Positions 25,843 to 33,712 of a stretch of 64,000 bases of DNA are shown piece after piece. The notes below the pieces were generated by a model that saw only the letters and a program-made list of their open reading frames with translations, was not told the DNA's origin and ran no database searches. Each line of letters starts with the position of its first letter. Position 1 is the stretch's first letter. Made by a program: the position numbers and the translations under genes. Origin of the DNA: Microbacterium murale (GTDB taxonomy: Bacteria; Actinomycetota; Actinomycetes; Actinomycetales; Microbacteriaceae); contig NZ_BMCM01000002.1 in assembly GCF_014635185.1 (NCBI RefSeq), positions 310,001-374,000 of the forward strand. Direction: 5' to 3'.

Positions 25843-26706
25843 ATGCCGGAGATGCCTGAGGTGCAGGGGCTGGTCGCGTTTCTCGGCGAGCGCGCGGTCG
25901 GTCGAACGATCACGCGCACGAGCGTGGGCAACATCGCCGCATTGAAGACGTTCGATCCTCCGAACACCGCTCTGCACGGGGCCGAGATCACGGCATCCGC
26001 GCGCCACGGCAAGTTCATCATCCTCTCCTGCGGTGACGACCTGCACCTCGTGTTCCATCTCGCGAAGGCCGGGTGGCTGCGATGGTACGAGTTGCTTCCG
26101 ACGACGCTCATCAAGCCGGGGAAGTCCCCGATCGCGCTGCGCGTCGCGTTGAACGACGAAAGCGGCTTCGATCTCACGGAAGCCGGAACGAAGAAATCGC
26201 TGGCGGTCTACGTGGTGCGCGATCCGGAAGAGGTGCCAGGCATCGCTCGGCTCGGACCCGATCCGCTCAAGGATTCATTCGACCGCGCCACGTTCGCCGC
26301 ACTGCTGGAAGGTCGGCGGATGCAGATCAAGGGGCTGCTACGCGATCAATCCGTCATCGGCGGCATCGGTAATGCCTACTCCGACGAGATCCTGCACGCC
26401 GCACGCATGTCGCCGTATGCGATCGCCGGCAAACTCGACGAAGCCGAGGTCGATCGCCTGTTCACCGCGATGCGCACGACGTTGACGGATGCCGTGGCCG
26501 AAGCATCCGGAAAACCACCCGCCGACCTCAAAGACGCCAAACGCCGAGGGATGCAGGTGCACGCGCGGCGAGGAGAACCCTGCCCGGTCTGCGGCGACAC
26601 TGTGCGCAGCGTGTTCTTCGCCGACAGATCGATGGAGTACTGCCCCACCTGCCAGACCGGCGGCAAGCCACTCGCCGATCGGCGGCTTTCGCGGCTGCTG
26701 AAGTGA
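25843..26706 (+). CDS. Fpg/Nei family DNA glycosylase
   Basis: A 287-residue base-excision glycosylase. Mature Pro2-Glu3 (MPEMPEV) gives the catalytic imine, the H2TH region carries IKGLLRDQSVIGGIGNAYSDEILHAARMSP, and the C-terminal zinc finger has four Cys (CPVCG and CPTCQ). The linker after the H2TH and the divergent middle suggest an actinobacterial Fpg/Nei paralogue rather than MutM itself. CAGGAT ends 6 bases before the ATG. The stop codon overlaps a REP-like sequence. Confidence 0.9.
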   Translation: MPEMPEVQGLVAFLGERAVGRTITRTSVGNIAALKTFDPPNTALHGAEITASARHGKFIILSCGDDLHLVFHLAKAGWLRWYELLPTTLIKPGKSPIALRVALNDESGFDLTEAGTKKSLAVYVVRDPEEVPGIARLGPDPLKDSFDRATFAALLEGRRMQIKGLLRDQSVIGGIGNAYSDEILHAARMSPYAIAGKLDEAEVDRLFTAMRTTLTDAVAEASGKPPADLKDAKRRGMQVHARRGEPCPVCGDTVRSVFFADRSMEYCPTCQTGGKPLADRRLSRLLK

Positions 26707-26728
26707 TCCTTCGACAGGCTCAGGAATC
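26705..26728. repeat. REP-like extragenic sequence
   Basis: Contains CCTTCGACAGGCTCAGG, a sequence that recurs next to genes in many actinobacterial genomes, usually as half of an inverted repeat. Here one arm is present, directly at the glycosylase stop codon. I recognise it from general knowledge of such elements and did not see a second copy in this window. Confidence 0.5.
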
Positions 26729-26784
26729 GGAGGGCCGTCACGGAATGAAATGCGTGTGAATGCGTTGAGTACACTGGGCATCAA

Positions 26785-26927
26785 CGTGCTCCGGGGTCGG
26801 TGTGAATCCGAACCGGCGGTGACAGTCCGCGAGCGTCGAGGGAAACCGAGATGCCGATCCGGTGGAATTCCGGTACCGACGGTGATGTGAGAAAGACTTC
26901 TCACTAGTCCGGAAGGGAGGCAGCACG
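26785..26927 (+). ncRNA. FMN riboswitch (RFN element)
   Basis: The aptamer is recognisable from its conserved blocks: CCGGGGTCGGTGTGAATCCG, AACCGGCGGTGACAGTCCGCG, a GGTGGAATTCCGGTACCGAC block, and the closing AGTCCGGAAGGGAGG. The ends CGTGCT (26785-26790) and AGCACG (26922-26927) form P1. It senses FMN and turns off the riboflavin operon. A -10-like TACACT at 26770-26775 would start the RNA a few bases before P1. P1 ends directly at an ATG (26928), and the preferred ribD start is 54 bases further, so the control region probably includes 26928-26981. Confidence 0.95.
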
Positions 26928-26981
26928 ATGCGTGAGAGCGCGCCGTCTGTCATCCCCGGAGCGAGATCAGAAGGACGACGG

Positions 26982-28016
26982 ATGGCAGTGCACGAGGCGG
27001 AACGCCACGCGATGACGCGTGCGCTCGAACTCGCAGCACGCGGACCCCGAGGGGCCAACCCTCAGGTCGGCGCCGTGATCCTGTCCCCCGAAGGCGAGAT
27101 CCTCGCAGAGGGCTGGCACCACGGAGCGGGCACCCCGCACGCCGAAGTCGATGCGTTGTCGAAGCTGCATGGCGACGCCGCACGCGGCGCGACCGCCGTC
27201 GTCACCCTCGAGCCCTGCAACCACACCGGTCGCACCGGTCCCTGCGCCATCGCACTCATCGACGCCGGCATCTCACGTGTGATCTACGCCCTCGACGACC
27301 CGGGCGCCGCCTCCGGTGGCGGCGCCGAGCGACTGCGCGGCGCCGGTGTCGAGGTCGAGGCCGGCGAACAGGCCGACGACGCCAGGTCGCTGATATCCGA
27401 CTGGCTGACCGCGCAGAGCCTCGGACGCCCGCACATCACCGTGAAGTGGGCGCAGAGCCTCGATGGCCGCGCTGCAGCGGCCGATGGCACGAGCCAGTGG
27501 ATCACCGGACCCGCCGCCCGTGCCGATGTGCATCGCCGTAGATCGGCGGCCGATGCGATCATCGTCGGCACCGGCACCGCGCTCGCGGACGACCCCGCGC
27601 TCACCGCACGCGACGGAGACAGGCTGTACGAGCACCAGCCGATCCCCGTGGTGATCGGCTCACGCGAGACGCCGACGGATGCCGCGGTGCGCCGCCACCC
27701 GCACGAGGCGGTGTTCTACGGCACCCGTGACCTGCACGTCGTGGTTGCGGATCTACACGACCGCGGCATCCAGACCGCCTTCATCGAGGGCGGTCCGACA
27801 CTCGCCAGCGCGTTCATCGCCGCCGGCCTCGCGGATCGGGTGCTCGCCTACGTCGCGCCGGTGCTGCTGGGCGGCGACCGCCTCGCGCTCACAGACATCG
27901 GCGTGCCGACGATCGAGGCCGCGCGTCGCCTCACCATCGAGGAATGGGTGCCGCTCGGTGCCGATCTGCTCGCCGTCGCGCATTTCACAGAACCGCAGAG
28001 CGAGGGAGTCCGCTGA
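26982..28016 (+). CDS. ribD: bifunctional riboflavin deaminase/reductase RibD
   Basis: A 344-residue enzyme for two steps of riboflavin synthesis: deamination and side-chain reduction of the pyrimidine intermediate. The deaminase zinc site is HAE (TPHAEVDAL) with LEPCNHTGRTGPC; the reductase half starts at about HITVKWAQSLDGRAA and includes GPAARADVHRRRSAADAI. ATG 26982 is chosen for its ribosome site (GAAGGA, 6 bases) and because family members start near here; an in-frame ATG at 26928, touching the riboswitch, would add 18 unconserved residues. Its stop overlaps ribE. Confidence 0.93.
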   Translation: MAVHEAERHAMTRALELAARGPRGANPQVGAVILSPEGEILAEGWHHGAGTPHAEVDALSKLHGDAARGATAVVTLEPCNHTGRTGPCAIALIDAGISRVIYALDDPGAASGGGAERLRGAGVEVEAGEQADDARSLISDWLTAQSLGRPHITVKWAQSLDGRAAAADGTSQWITGPAARADVHRRRSAADAIIVGTGTALADDPALTARDGDRLYEHQPIPVVIGSRETPTDAAVRRHPHEAVFYGTRDLHVVVADLHDRGIQTAFIEGGPTLASAFIAAGLADRVLAYVAPVLLGGDRLALTDIGVPTIEAARRLTIEEWVPLGADLLAVAHFTEPQSEGVR

Positions 28017-28645
28017 TGTTCACCGGAATCATCGAGGAGATCGGCGAGATCACCGCCATCACGCCGGCCGGCGACGGGTGGCGCCTGACCGTGCGCGCCC
28101 CGAAGGCCGCACTCGACGCCGTTCACGGCGAATCGATCGCCGTCTCGGGTGTCTGCCTGACCGTGGTCGGCTCCTCCCCTGACACCTTCGACGCCGACGT
28201 CATGAAGCAGACGCTCGACGTGTCGGCCCTGGCGACGGCATCCGTCGGGACCGGAGTCAACATCGAGAAGGCGATGCCCGTCGGTGCCCGACTGGGCGGC
28301 CACATCGTGCAGGGGCACGTCGACGGAGTCGGTGAGGTCGTCGACGTGCGCCCAGGCGACGCCTGGAGCGTACTGCGCATCGGGCTGCCCTCAGACCTCG
28401 CACCTCTCGTCGTCGACAAGGGCTCCATCTCCGTCGACGGCACCTCGTTGACGGTCAGCGCAGTGAGCGAGCCGTCCGCGGCGGCGGCATGGTTCGAGAT
28501 CTCCCTCATCCCTGAGACTCTCGTCGCCACCACACTCGGCTCCCGTGCCGTCGGCGATCGCGTCAATCTTGAAACCGACATCCTCGCCCGACATGTGGAG
28601 CGCCTGCTCGCATTCCGGGCTGTCTCGGAAGGAGGCTCGCGATGA
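28016..28645 (+). CDS. ribE: riboflavin synthase, alpha chain
   Basis: A 209-residue enzyme that converts two 6,7-dimethyl-8-ribityllumazine molecules into riboflavin. The classic start MFTGIIEEIG and the two internal lumazine-binding repeats (GVCLTVV and GTSLTVSAVS mark the same point in each) are visible. ATG 28016 overlaps the ribD stop (TGATG), and its stop overlaps ribBA (ATGA), so translation is coupled. Confidence 0.95.
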   Translation: MFTGIIEEIGEITAITPAGDGWRLTVRAPKAALDAVHGESIAVSGVCLTVVGSSPDTFDADVMKQTLDVSALATASVGTGVNIEKAMPVGARLGGHIVQGHVDGVGEVVDVRPGDAWSVLRIGLPSDLAPLVVDKGSISVDGTSLTVSAVSEPSAAAAWFEISLIPETLVATTLGSRAVGDRVNLETDILARHVERLLAFRAVSEGGSR

Positions 28646-29916
28646 GCCTTGCCACCATCGAAGAAGCTCTCGAGTCGCTGCGCGCCGGCCGTCCGGTCAT
28701 CGTCGCCGACGATGAGAACCGTGAGAACGAGGGCGACGTCATCCTCTCTGCGGAACTCGCCACCCCCGAATGGGTCGCGTGGACCGTGCGCTGGTCGTCC
28801 GGGTTCATCTGCGCGCCGATGCCGGCCGATCTCGCCGACAGCCTGAACCTGCCGCCCATGGTGGAGGCGAACGAGGATGCTCGGTCGACCGCGTACACGG
28901 TCAGCGTGGACGCGGCAGACGGCGTCACCACCGGCATCAGCGCGTCGGATCGCGCGCACACGCTCAACGTGCTGGCGAACCCGGCATCCACCTCCACGAG
29001 TGTGATCCGGCCAGGACACGTGCTTCCGCTGCGCGCCGTCGACGGCGGCGTGCGCGAGCGCGGCGGGCACACGGAGGCTGCAGTCGACCTGATGAAGCTC
29101 GCCGGACTTCAGCCCGTCGGCGCGATCGCGGAGGTCGTCGCCGAAGACGGCAGCATGATGCGCCTGCCGGGGCTCAAAGATCTCGGTGCACGCGACGGCG
29201 TGCCCGTGATCACGATCGAGCAGCTCATCGCGCATCTCAACGAGATCGATCCGCAGGACGGACCGGTCGTGTCGTCACGCGCAGGCAAGCGTCGTGTGAG
29301 TCTGCGGGCGGATGCCACGGTTCCGACCGATCACGGCACATTCCGCTTCCTCGCCTACAAGGACCGCGTGACCGGCACGGATCACATCGCGGTCGTCTCC
29401 GGTGAACTCGAAGAGACGGCTCTGGTGCGCGTGCACTCGGAATGCCTGACCGGTGAGGCGTTCGGATCACTCAAGTGCGAGTGCGGGCCGCAGCTCGATG
29501 CGGCGCTCGACGCGATCGAACAGGAAGGCGGCGTCGTCGTCTACATGCGCGGTCATGAGGGTCGCGGCATCGGCCTGATCAACAAGCTGCGGGCCTACAG
29601 CCTGCAGGAAGAGGGGCTCGACACGGTCGACGCGAATCTCGCCCTCGGCCTGCCGGCGGACGCCCGAGAATATGCGGCGGCGGCCGGTATCCTCAGTGAT
29701 CTCGGCGTCTCGAAGGTACGTCTGCTGACCAACAACACCGACAAGGTGAACCAGTTGCGCGAGCTCGGGCTCGATGTCATCGAACAGGTTCCACTGATCG
29801 TCGGCGTCGGGCCGAACAACCACCAGTACCTGGAGACGAAGCGCGATCGCATGGGCCACATCATCGGCGAAGCCGAGCTGGCCGAGGCGCTCGCCCATGG
29901 AAAGGACAACGCATGA
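28642..29916 (+). CDS. ribBA: bifunctional DHBP synthase / GTP cyclohydrolase II
   Basis: A 424-residue fusion. The N-terminal half makes 3,4-dihydroxy-2-butanone-4-phosphate (DDENRENEGDV acidic loop, about residue 28; later RGGHTEAAVDL). The C-terminal half opens GTP: zinc cysteines in SECLTGEAFGSLKCECGP (about 265) and the RGHEGRGIGL motif (about 305). It feeds both branches of the riboflavin pathway. A 4-base overlap joins it to genes on each side. Confidence 0.96.
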   Translation: MSLATIEEALESLRAGRPVIVADDENRENEGDVILSAELATPEWVAWTVRWSSGFICAPMPADLADSLNLPPMVEANEDARSTAYTVSVDAADGVTTGISASDRAHTLNVLANPASTSTSVIRPGHVLPLRAVDGGVRERGGHTEAAVDLMKLAGLQPVGAIAEVVAEDGSMMRLPGLKDLGARDGVPVITIEQLIAHLNEIDPQDGPVVSSRAGKRRVSLRADATVPTDHGTFRFLAYKDRVTGTDHIAVVSGELEETALVRVHSECLTGEAFGSLKCECGPQLDAALDAIEQEGGVVVYMRGHEGRGIGLINKLRAYSLQEEGLDTVDANLALGLPADAREYAAAAGILSDLGVSKVRLLTNNTDKVNQLRELGLDVIEQVPLIVGVGPNNHQYLETKRDRMGHIIGEAELAEALAHGKDNA

Positions 29917-30389
29917 GCGGCGCAGGAGCCCCCGCACCCGGCGAACCGATCGACGCGACCGGCTTGGACGTCGTCATCATCGCCGGTACCTGGCACGAAA
30001 TCATCACCGACGGGATGATCGCGGGCGCGGAGCGCGTGCTGAGCGCCGCCCACGCGACGCATCGGCTCGTTCGTGTTCCTGGTTCGTTCGAGCTCGCGGT
30101 CGCGGCGCAGGCCGCTTTCGCAGGCGGCGCGGATGCCGTGGTCGCGCTCGGAGTCATCATCCGCGGCGGCACTCCCCACTTCGAGTACGTGTCGTCTGCG
30201 ACGACCGACGGCCTCACCAGGGTGGCGCTGGATGCCGGCAAGCCGGTCGGCTTCGGCGTGCTGACCGTCGATGACGAACAGCAGGGGCTGGAACGCGCCG
30301 GTATCGAGGGCTCGAAGGAGGACAAGGGCGCTGAGGCGGCGGATGCTGCGCTGCGCACTGCGCTGGTCATCCGGGAGCTGCGCGGCTGA
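29913..30389 (+). CDS. ribH: 6,7-dimethyl-8-ribityllumazine synthase
   Basis: A 158-residue enzyme for the penultimate step of riboflavin synthesis. Visible family segments: VVIIAGTWHEIITDGMI, VPGSFELAVAAQ, ALGVIIRGGTPHFEYVSSATTDGL (with the catalytic His) and PVGFGVLTVDDEQQ. It starts in an ATGA overlap with ribBA and is the last gene of the operon. Confidence 0.95.
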   Translation: MSGAGAPAPGEPIDATGLDVVIIAGTWHEIITDGMIAGAERVLSAAHATHRLVRVPGSFELAVAAQAAFAGGADAVVALGVIIRGGTPHFEYVSSATTDGLTRVALDAGKPVGFGVLTVDDEQQGLERAGIEGSKEDKGAEAADAALRTALVIRELRG

Positions 30390-30437
30390 GGTTCGCCTAC
30401 CTAGCGGCCGAGCACGCGCACGGCTAGCGTGTCGGGC

Positions 30438-30794
30438 ATGGAGACTCTGCGTCTGATCGTCGTTTTCATCCACCTCATCGGTTTCGCCGTGCTGTTCGGC
30501 GCGTGGGCCGCGCAGGCCTTCGGCGGCAAGCGGCAGATCACGAAGCTGATGGACTACGGCCTGGCGATCGCCGGTCTCGCCGGCCTTGCCCTTGCCGCAC
30601 CCTGGGGCATCTCGTACGACTTGAACTACGTCAAGATCGGCGTGAAGCTCGTGGTGCTGGTCATCATCGGCGCGATGCTCGGCATCGGATCCGCTCGACA
30701 GAAGCGCGGTGAAACGGTTCCCTCCGCGGTGTTCTGGCTCATCGGCCTGCTCACGCTCGCCAATGCCGGCATGGGCCTGCTGTGGCGCGGCTGA
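30438..30794 (+). CDS. small four-helix membrane protein, unknown function
   Basis: A 118-residue protein, almost wholly membrane: helices at about 4-25, 40-58, 64-84 and 98-115. I recognise no functional motif; HxxG near residue 12 (IHLIGFAVLF) resembles small integral proteins such as CopD-like or DUF-type families. ATG 30438 is preferred over GTG 30429 because TAGCGT ends 7 bases before it, as in other leaderless genes here. It lies 48 bases after ribH but probably has its own promoter. Confidence 0.72.
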   Translation: METLRLIVVFIHLIGFAVLFGAWAAQAFGGKRQITKLMDYGLAIAGLAGLALAAPWGISYDLNYVKIGVKLVVLVIIGAMLGIGSARQKRGETVPSAVFWLIGLLTLANAGMGLLWRG

Positions 30795-30880
30795 TCCCGC
30801 CGACACCGCACACAGCAAACTCCCAGAAGGCGTAAACTCCGACGTGCTCTTCATCTGAGCATCCGAACGTCAGGAGTATC

Positions 30881-32341
30881 TTGAGCACCGCAGTGAAACC
30901 CGCCAACCCCCGCTCGCGTGTCATCCTCGCGAGCCTCGTCGGCACGACCATCGAGTTCTACGACTTCTACGCTTACGCGACAGCGGCCGTGCTCGTCTTC
31001 CCGGTGCTGTTCTTCCCCAGCGACAACGACACCGCATCGCTCCTGGCGTCCTTCGCCGTCTTCGGTGCGGCAATGGTCGCCCGCCCCATCGGTGCGATGG
31101 TGTTCGGCCACTTCGGCGACAAGTACGGACGCAAGGCCACACTCGTCGCATCCCTGCTCACAATGGGCATCGCCACGTTCATCATCGGGCTGCTGCCGAC
31201 GTTCCAGCAGATCGGCTGGGTGGCGCCGCTGCTGCTGCTGGTCCTTCGCCTCGCTCAGGGGTTCGCGCTGGGCGGCGAATGGTCCGGTGCGGCACTGGTC
31301 GCGACCGAGAACGCGCCGAAGGGCAAGCGCGCCTGGTACGGCTCGTTCCCGCAACTCGGCGCTCCTTTGGGCTTCATCATCGCGAACTTCATCTTCCTCG
31401 GCATCAACTGGGCGCTCCCGCACGGCGAGAACCCCTCGATGCAGTCCGAGGCCTTCCTCGCGTGGGGCTGGCGCATCCCGTTCCTGTTCTCTGCGGTCAT
31501 GGTCATCATCGGCCTGTGGGTGCGGCTCAAGCTCGTCGAGTCCGACACGTTCAAGCGGGCGGAGCAGAAGGGCGTCATCCGCAAGATGCCGCTCGTCACC
31601 GTCTTCCGTCACCACTGGAAGCAGCTCATCCTCGGTACATTCATCATGCTGGCCACGTACGTGCTGTTCTACCTGATGACGAACTTCACGCTCAGCTACG
31701 GCACCAAGGCCGCCGACCTCGACACGGCATCCGCTGCTGCACAGGCCGCTGCCGAGGCGACGGGCAAGGCGTTCGACCCGGCGGTGTTCGCCGCGCAGTT
31801 CTATCCCGGCCTCGGTTTCGGCTACACCGACTTCGTACTCATGCAGATCATCGGTGTGGTCTTCTTCGGTGTCTTCACGCTGCTCTCGGGCCCCGTCGCC
31901 GATGCGATCGGACGCCGCAAGCTCCTGCTCTGGGTCACCGGAGCGATCATCGTCTTCGGCCTCACGTTCAACGTCTTCCTGATGCCTCAGCTCGATCCGC
32001 AGTTCACCGGTGCACTCACTCAGGCGTTCCTCGTGTTCGGCTTCATGCTCATGGGCATCACATTCGGGCCGATGGGTGCCATGCTCCCCGAGCTCTTCCC
32101 GACGAATGTGCGCTACTCGGGCTCGGCGATCGCGTACAACGTCTCGTCGATCCTCGGTGCGGCCATCGCACCTCTCATCGCTCTGAAGCTCTGGGAGATC
32201 GCGGGCGGCGAGCCCTGGCTCGTCGGGCTGTACCTGTCGTCGATGGGCGTGCTCACCTTCATCGCGCTGATTCTGACGCCCGAGACGAAGGATCGCGACT
32301 ACGACGACGACCTGGGGCTGGCAGCCGCCGTCGAACTGTAG
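30881..32341 (+). CDS. MFS transporter, MHS family
   Basis: A 486-residue major facilitator of the metabolite:H+ symporter group. GTTIEFYDFYAYA (about residue 22) in TM1, GHFGDKYGRKATL (about 85) in loop 2-3 and GGEWSGAALVATENAP (about 127) are the group's signatures. Substrates in the group include proline/betaine, citrate, 2-oxoglutarate and aromatic acids. The TTG start has a good ribosome site (AGGAG, 4 bases). An insertion of about 35 Ala-rich residues sits between TM7 and TM8 (ASAAAQAAAEATGKAFD). Confidence 0.88.
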   Translation: MSTAVKPANPRSRVILASLVGTTIEFYDFYAYATAAVLVFPVLFFPSDNDTASLLASFAVFGAAMVARPIGAMVFGHFGDKYGRKATLVASLLTMGIATFIIGLLPTFQQIGWVAPLLLLVLRLAQGFALGGEWSGAALVATENAPKGKRAWYGSFPQLGAPLGFIIANFIFLGINWALPHGENPSMQSEAFLAWGWRIPFLFSAVMVIIGLWVRLKLVESDTFKRAEQKGVIRKMPLVTVFRHHWKQLILGTFIMLATYVLFYLMTNFTLSYGTKAADLDTASAAAQAAAEATGKAFDPAVFAAQFYPGLGFGYTDFVLMQIIGVVFFGVFTLLSGPVADAIGRRKLLLWVTGAIIVFGLTFNVFLMPQLDPQFTGALTQAFLVFGFMLMGITFGPMGAMLPELFPTNVRYSGSAIAYNVSSILGAAIAPLIALKLWEIAGGEPWLVGLYLSSMGVLTFIALILTPETKDRDYDDDLGLAAAVEL

Positions 32342-32351
32342 CGGTTCGGCG

Positions 32352-33377
32352 TCAGTACTGGGCGAGCACCTGCTGCGCGGCGCCGTCGAGCACCATCCGC
32401 CCGCCGTACGGCACGATCCACTGCGGACGCGTGTGTCCGAACGGCACACCGACGCAGACCACGGCATCCGGGTTGTAGTGCGCGACCGTGTCGATCACGA
32501 CGTCGCACTGGGCGTCGCGGAGCGTCTGCGCCTCGCTCTCGGACGGGTGGAACTCGAAGTCGCTCACCGGCGGTCGCGCGACGATCACGCCGGCAGCGGC
32601 CGCGAGGATGCCGCGTTCCCCCAGCCCGCGCAGCCAGCGTGCGACCCAGCCTGCCGGCGGTCGCTCCTCGCTCGTCTCGAGAATCAGGATCGCGCCGTCG
32701 AGATCGGATGCCGCTGGCAGGCGATCCGCGAACGCCAATCCGTCCAGCACCTCCAGGCAGCCGCCCCAGGTTCGCCCCTCGACGCGGCGCTCGGGACCGG
32801 CCCAGGTCCATGGCGCCGTCGGCCGGCGATCACCGTACTCGGCGAGAGCGCGCGGGTCCTCCCACCGGCGGCCGACGTCTTCCGACTCCCCCGGCTCGGT
32901 GAGCTCGAGCTCACCGCCGCCCAGCAGCGCCGCCCGCAGCGATCGCAGGTGAACATCGTCGACGGCCGGGCCTGGACCCAGATGCACAGCGGTCGATCCG
33001 CCGTAGAAGCTCTGGATGCCAAGCGTCCACATCCAGTTGAGGATGTTCGTGTTGTCGCTGTATCCCAGGAACGGTTTGGGATCGGCCTGTGCGAGCGCAG
33101 CATCCAGGTGCGGAACGACCAGGATCTGGTCGTCGCCGCCGATCGTCGCCAGAATCGCCCGGATACTCGGATCGGCGAACGCCGCGTTCACATCCGCCGC
33201 ACGAGCTTCGGGGCTCGCGCCCAACTCGCGCGTGGTCGGGTACTCGACAGGGACGAGCCCCGTCAGCTCTGTGAGCCTCCGCAGGGCCTGCTCGTGCAGC
33301 GCCGGGGCGACGGCAGGGGCGGCGAACGACGGGGACAGGACGGCGACGCGGTCACCGGGGACGAGCTTCGGAGGCAT
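32352..33377 (-). CDS. S66 family peptidase (LD-carboxypeptidase / MccF-like)
   Basis: A 341-residue serine peptidase. The nucleophile elbow is in FLGYSDNTNI (about residue 115), with Glu in TWGGCLEVLDG (about 218) and His in PFGHTRPQW (about 318). Relatives either cut the L,D bond of murein peptides during recycling or, as in MccF, destroy microcin C-type antibiotics; the SDN elbow and loop lengths look closer to MccF but I cannot decide. ATG 33377 is preferred over GTG 33380 because CAGAAT ends 6 bases before it. Confidence 0.85.
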   Translation of the reverse strand: MPPKLVPGDRVAVLSPSFAAPAVAPALHEQALRRLTELTGLVPVEYPTTRELGASPEARAADVNAAFADPSIRAILATIGGDDQILVVPHLDAALAQADPKPFLGYSDNTNILNWMWTLGIQSFYGGSTAVHLGPGPAVDDVHLRSLRAALLGGGELELTEPGESEDVGRRWEDPRALAEYGDRRPTAPWTWAGPERRVEGRTWGGCLEVLDGLAFADRLPAASDLDGAILILETSEERPPAGWVARWLRGLGERGILAAAAGVIVARPPVSDFEFHPSESEAQTLRDAQCDVVIDTVAHYNPDAVVCVGVPFGHTRPQWIVPYGGRMVLDGAAQQVLAQY

Positions 33378-33430
33378 CACGCCATTCTGGCGGATCGCGC
33401 GTCCGCCGCCGGCATCCGATCACAAGGTTG

Positions 33431-33473
33431 GTCAATTTATGTTGACAGAATCCGCGCGTCAAGGTATGTTGAC
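33431..33473 (+). promoter_or_regulatory. promoter with two identical inverted-repeat operators
   Basis: TTGACA (33442-33447) and TATGTT (33465-33470) with a 17-base spacer form the best sigma-70-type promoter in the window. Each box is covered by a copy of the same inverted repeat, GTCAA-N6-TTGAC: 33431-33446 over the -35 and 33458-33473 over the -10. The copies are 27 bases apart and share TATGTTGAC in the right half. The -10 box ends 7 bases before the ATG of the HTH gene, so the mRNA should be leaderless. This is the layout of a repressor site. Confidence 0.85.
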
Positions 33474-33477
33474 GATC

Positions 33478-33684
33478 ATGAGCATTCCCACCGCACAGGC
33501 ACTCGATCCCGAAGGCGAGCCGCTCGCCGAACTGCACCGGCTGACCGACCTTCGTCGCGAGATCTCGCGCATAGAGGAGGCCCAGGTGCGGCGAGCACGC
33601 AACGCCGGATACTCCTGGCAGGCGATCGCCAGCGCTCTCGGGGTGACGAAGCAGGCCGCCCACAGGAAGTACGGTCGTAGGTAA
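33478..33684 (+). CDS. 68-residue helix-turn-helix protein
   Basis: A small protein with an acidic N-terminus, a predicted helix LAELHRLTDLRREISRIEEAQVRRARNAG (positions about 16-44, written here only as its extent) and a C-terminal HTH, SWQAIASALGVTKQAAHRKYG. Such compact proteins resemble the DNA-binding part of MarR- or sigma-like regulators, with the first helix likely giving dimers. It is leaderless and lies 28 bases before the ABC exporter, so it probably controls it through the twin operator at its promoter. It is not a truncated larger regulator: the frame opens at a well-placed ATG. Confidence 0.85.
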   Translation: MSIPTAQALDPEGEPLAELHRLTDLRREISRIEEAQVRRARNAGYSWQAIASALGVTKQAAHRKYGRR

Positions 33685-33712
33685 CCCCCTTTTCTTCAGA
33701 TCGAGGTCACAC

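Noticed and set aside
26928-26981. Upstream ATG as the ribD start
   Set aside because: In frame and just after P1, but the 18 extra residues are not like RibD and the second ATG has a better ribosome site; kept as an alternative and as a finding.
30843-30857. Four-codon GTG leader peptide (VLFI) before the MHS transporter gene
   Set aside because: Too short to support, with no ribosome site and no attenuator structure.
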